Positions 63,574-64,000 of a stretch of 64,000 bases of DNA are shown here, piece by piece. Made by a program: the position numbers and the translations under genes. Each line of letters begins with the position of its first letter. The first letter of the stretch is position 1. Origin of the DNA: Burkholderia paludis (GTDB lineage Bacteria > Pseudomonadota > Gammaproteobacteria > Burkholderiales > Burkholderiaceae); assembly GCF_000732615.1 (NCBI RefSeq), contig NZ_JPGL01000012.1, forward strand, positions 1 through 64,000, read 5' to 3'. The notes under the pieces were generated by a model, which made no database searches, was not told where the DNA came from, and saw only the letters and a list, made by a program, of their open reading frames with translations.

Positions 63574-64000
63574 TCATTCCGCGAGCGCGGGCACCACGCC
63601 GACCCGCTTCGGCACGCCGGTCGCGATCGTCGCAACCGCGACGGCCAGCACGACGGCCGCGGCGACGAACACCCCGGCCGCGCCGTTCGCATCGAACACC
63701 ACGCCGCCGGCCGCCGCCCCGGTCGCGATCGCAAGCTGGATCGCCGCGACGATCAGCCCGCCCGCGCTCTCGGCCTCGTCGGGCACGGTGCGCGTGACCC
63801 ACGTCGACCAGGCAACCGGCACGCCGCCGAACGCCATTCCCCACAACGCAACGAGCACCGCGTCGAGCACCGGCGCGCGGCCGAGCGCCACGAGCGCGAC
63901 GCCGAGCACGACCATCAGCGCCGGCATGCCGATCAGCATCGGCCGCAACCGGTGTTCGAGGACGCGCCCCGCGAGCGACGTGCCGACGAAGTTCGCGACG
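63574..64000 (-). CDS. MFS transporter, partial (C-terminal part)
   Basis: The 3' part of an inner-membrane permease that continues past the window edge. Readable residues include ANFVGTSLAGRVLEHRLRPM, GGVPVAWSTWVTRTVPDEAE and a final hydrophobic pair ending VVPALAE. The pattern matches the second half of DHA1-type efflux or sugar-efflux/purine-efflux MFS proteins. It is convergent with the MarR gene; the 5' end and start codon are outside the window. Confidence 0.85.
   Translation of the reverse strand, partial: VANFVGTSLAGRVLEHRLRPMLIGMPALMVVLGVALVALGRAPVLDAVLVALWGMAFGGVPVAWSTWVTRTVPDEAESAGGLIVAAIQLAIATGAAAGGVVFDANGAAGVFVAAAVVLAVAVATIATGVPKRVGVVPALAE

Overview
The window is GC-rich, dense with genes, and codes like a Burkholderia, most likely the Burkholderia cepacia complex and an accessory-rich secondary replicon. 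Supporting this are the strong codon-position GC bias with long antisense shadow frames, a Gram-negative porin, Liv-type ABC transport, the ctlX/ornithine cyclodeaminase pair, and many LysR/TetR/MarR-controlled catabolic islands. I cannot confirm the species without a search. No rRNA, intact insertion sequence or CRISPR array was seen.

Layout. (1) 0-5.3 kb: an MFS anion transporter and an orphan periplasmic binding protein, divergent from a TctDE-like two-component system, then a hypothetical gene. (2) 5.5-15.8 kb: a minus-strand locus with a GH3 glycosidase, MFS transporter, sulfatase, porin, BON-domain protein, second sulfatase and a formylglycine-generating enzyme. It faces a TetR regulator across a perfect AT-rich palindrome and looks like a self-contained system for using a sulfated glycoside. 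(3) 15.9-24.5 kb: a Liv-type ABC importer with fused LivH-LivM, divergent from LysR, a flavin monooxygenase and two carboxymuconolactone-decarboxylase/AhpD-like proteins. (4) 24.5-44.1 kb: a complete quinolobactin/thioquinolobactin-type siderophore locus. The left arm runs leftward: CoA-transferase, adenylation-methyltransferase fusion, two ABC half-transporters, TonB receptor and MFS. The right arm runs rightward: AraC regulator, aminotransferase, ThiF-rhodanese, JAMM peptidase, ThiS-like carrier, tryptophan dioxygenase, kynurenine monooxygenase and formamidase. A perfect 19-bp Fur box lies between the arms. (5) 44.1-47.5 kb: GlcG/HbpS-like protein, Lrp regulator, ornithine cyclodeaminase and CtlX (citrulline/ornithine to proline). 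(6) 47.5-49.7 kb: a small mosaic island with a trypsin-like peptidase remnant, an apparently broken ParE next to intact ParD, a 54-residue secreted peptide with regularly spaced cysteines, a 60-residue hypothetical protein, two near-identical terminators and a Ser-type tRNA-like element. (7) 49.8-54.9 kb: a DUF2760 protein and two divergent Hsp70 proteins in one operon. (8) 55-64 kb: Rrf2 with a thioredoxin-reductase-like protein; a 5'-truncated MFS gene beside a LysR; a D-amino-acid PLP enzyme with an ornithine-cyclodeaminase-family protein and a HAD phosphatase; a glutathione transferase, YciI protein, MarR regulator and a partial MFS gene.

The best candidate for the special system is the siderophore locus. 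Tryptophan would be turned into xanthurenic acid by dedicated kynurenine-pathway enzymes, adenylated and O-methylated by the fusion protein, then given sulfur from a protein thiocarboxylate. The sulfur carrier ends in Gly-Gly-Arg-Ser, so it needs trimming of two residues, and a JAMM peptidase gene lies directly upstream.
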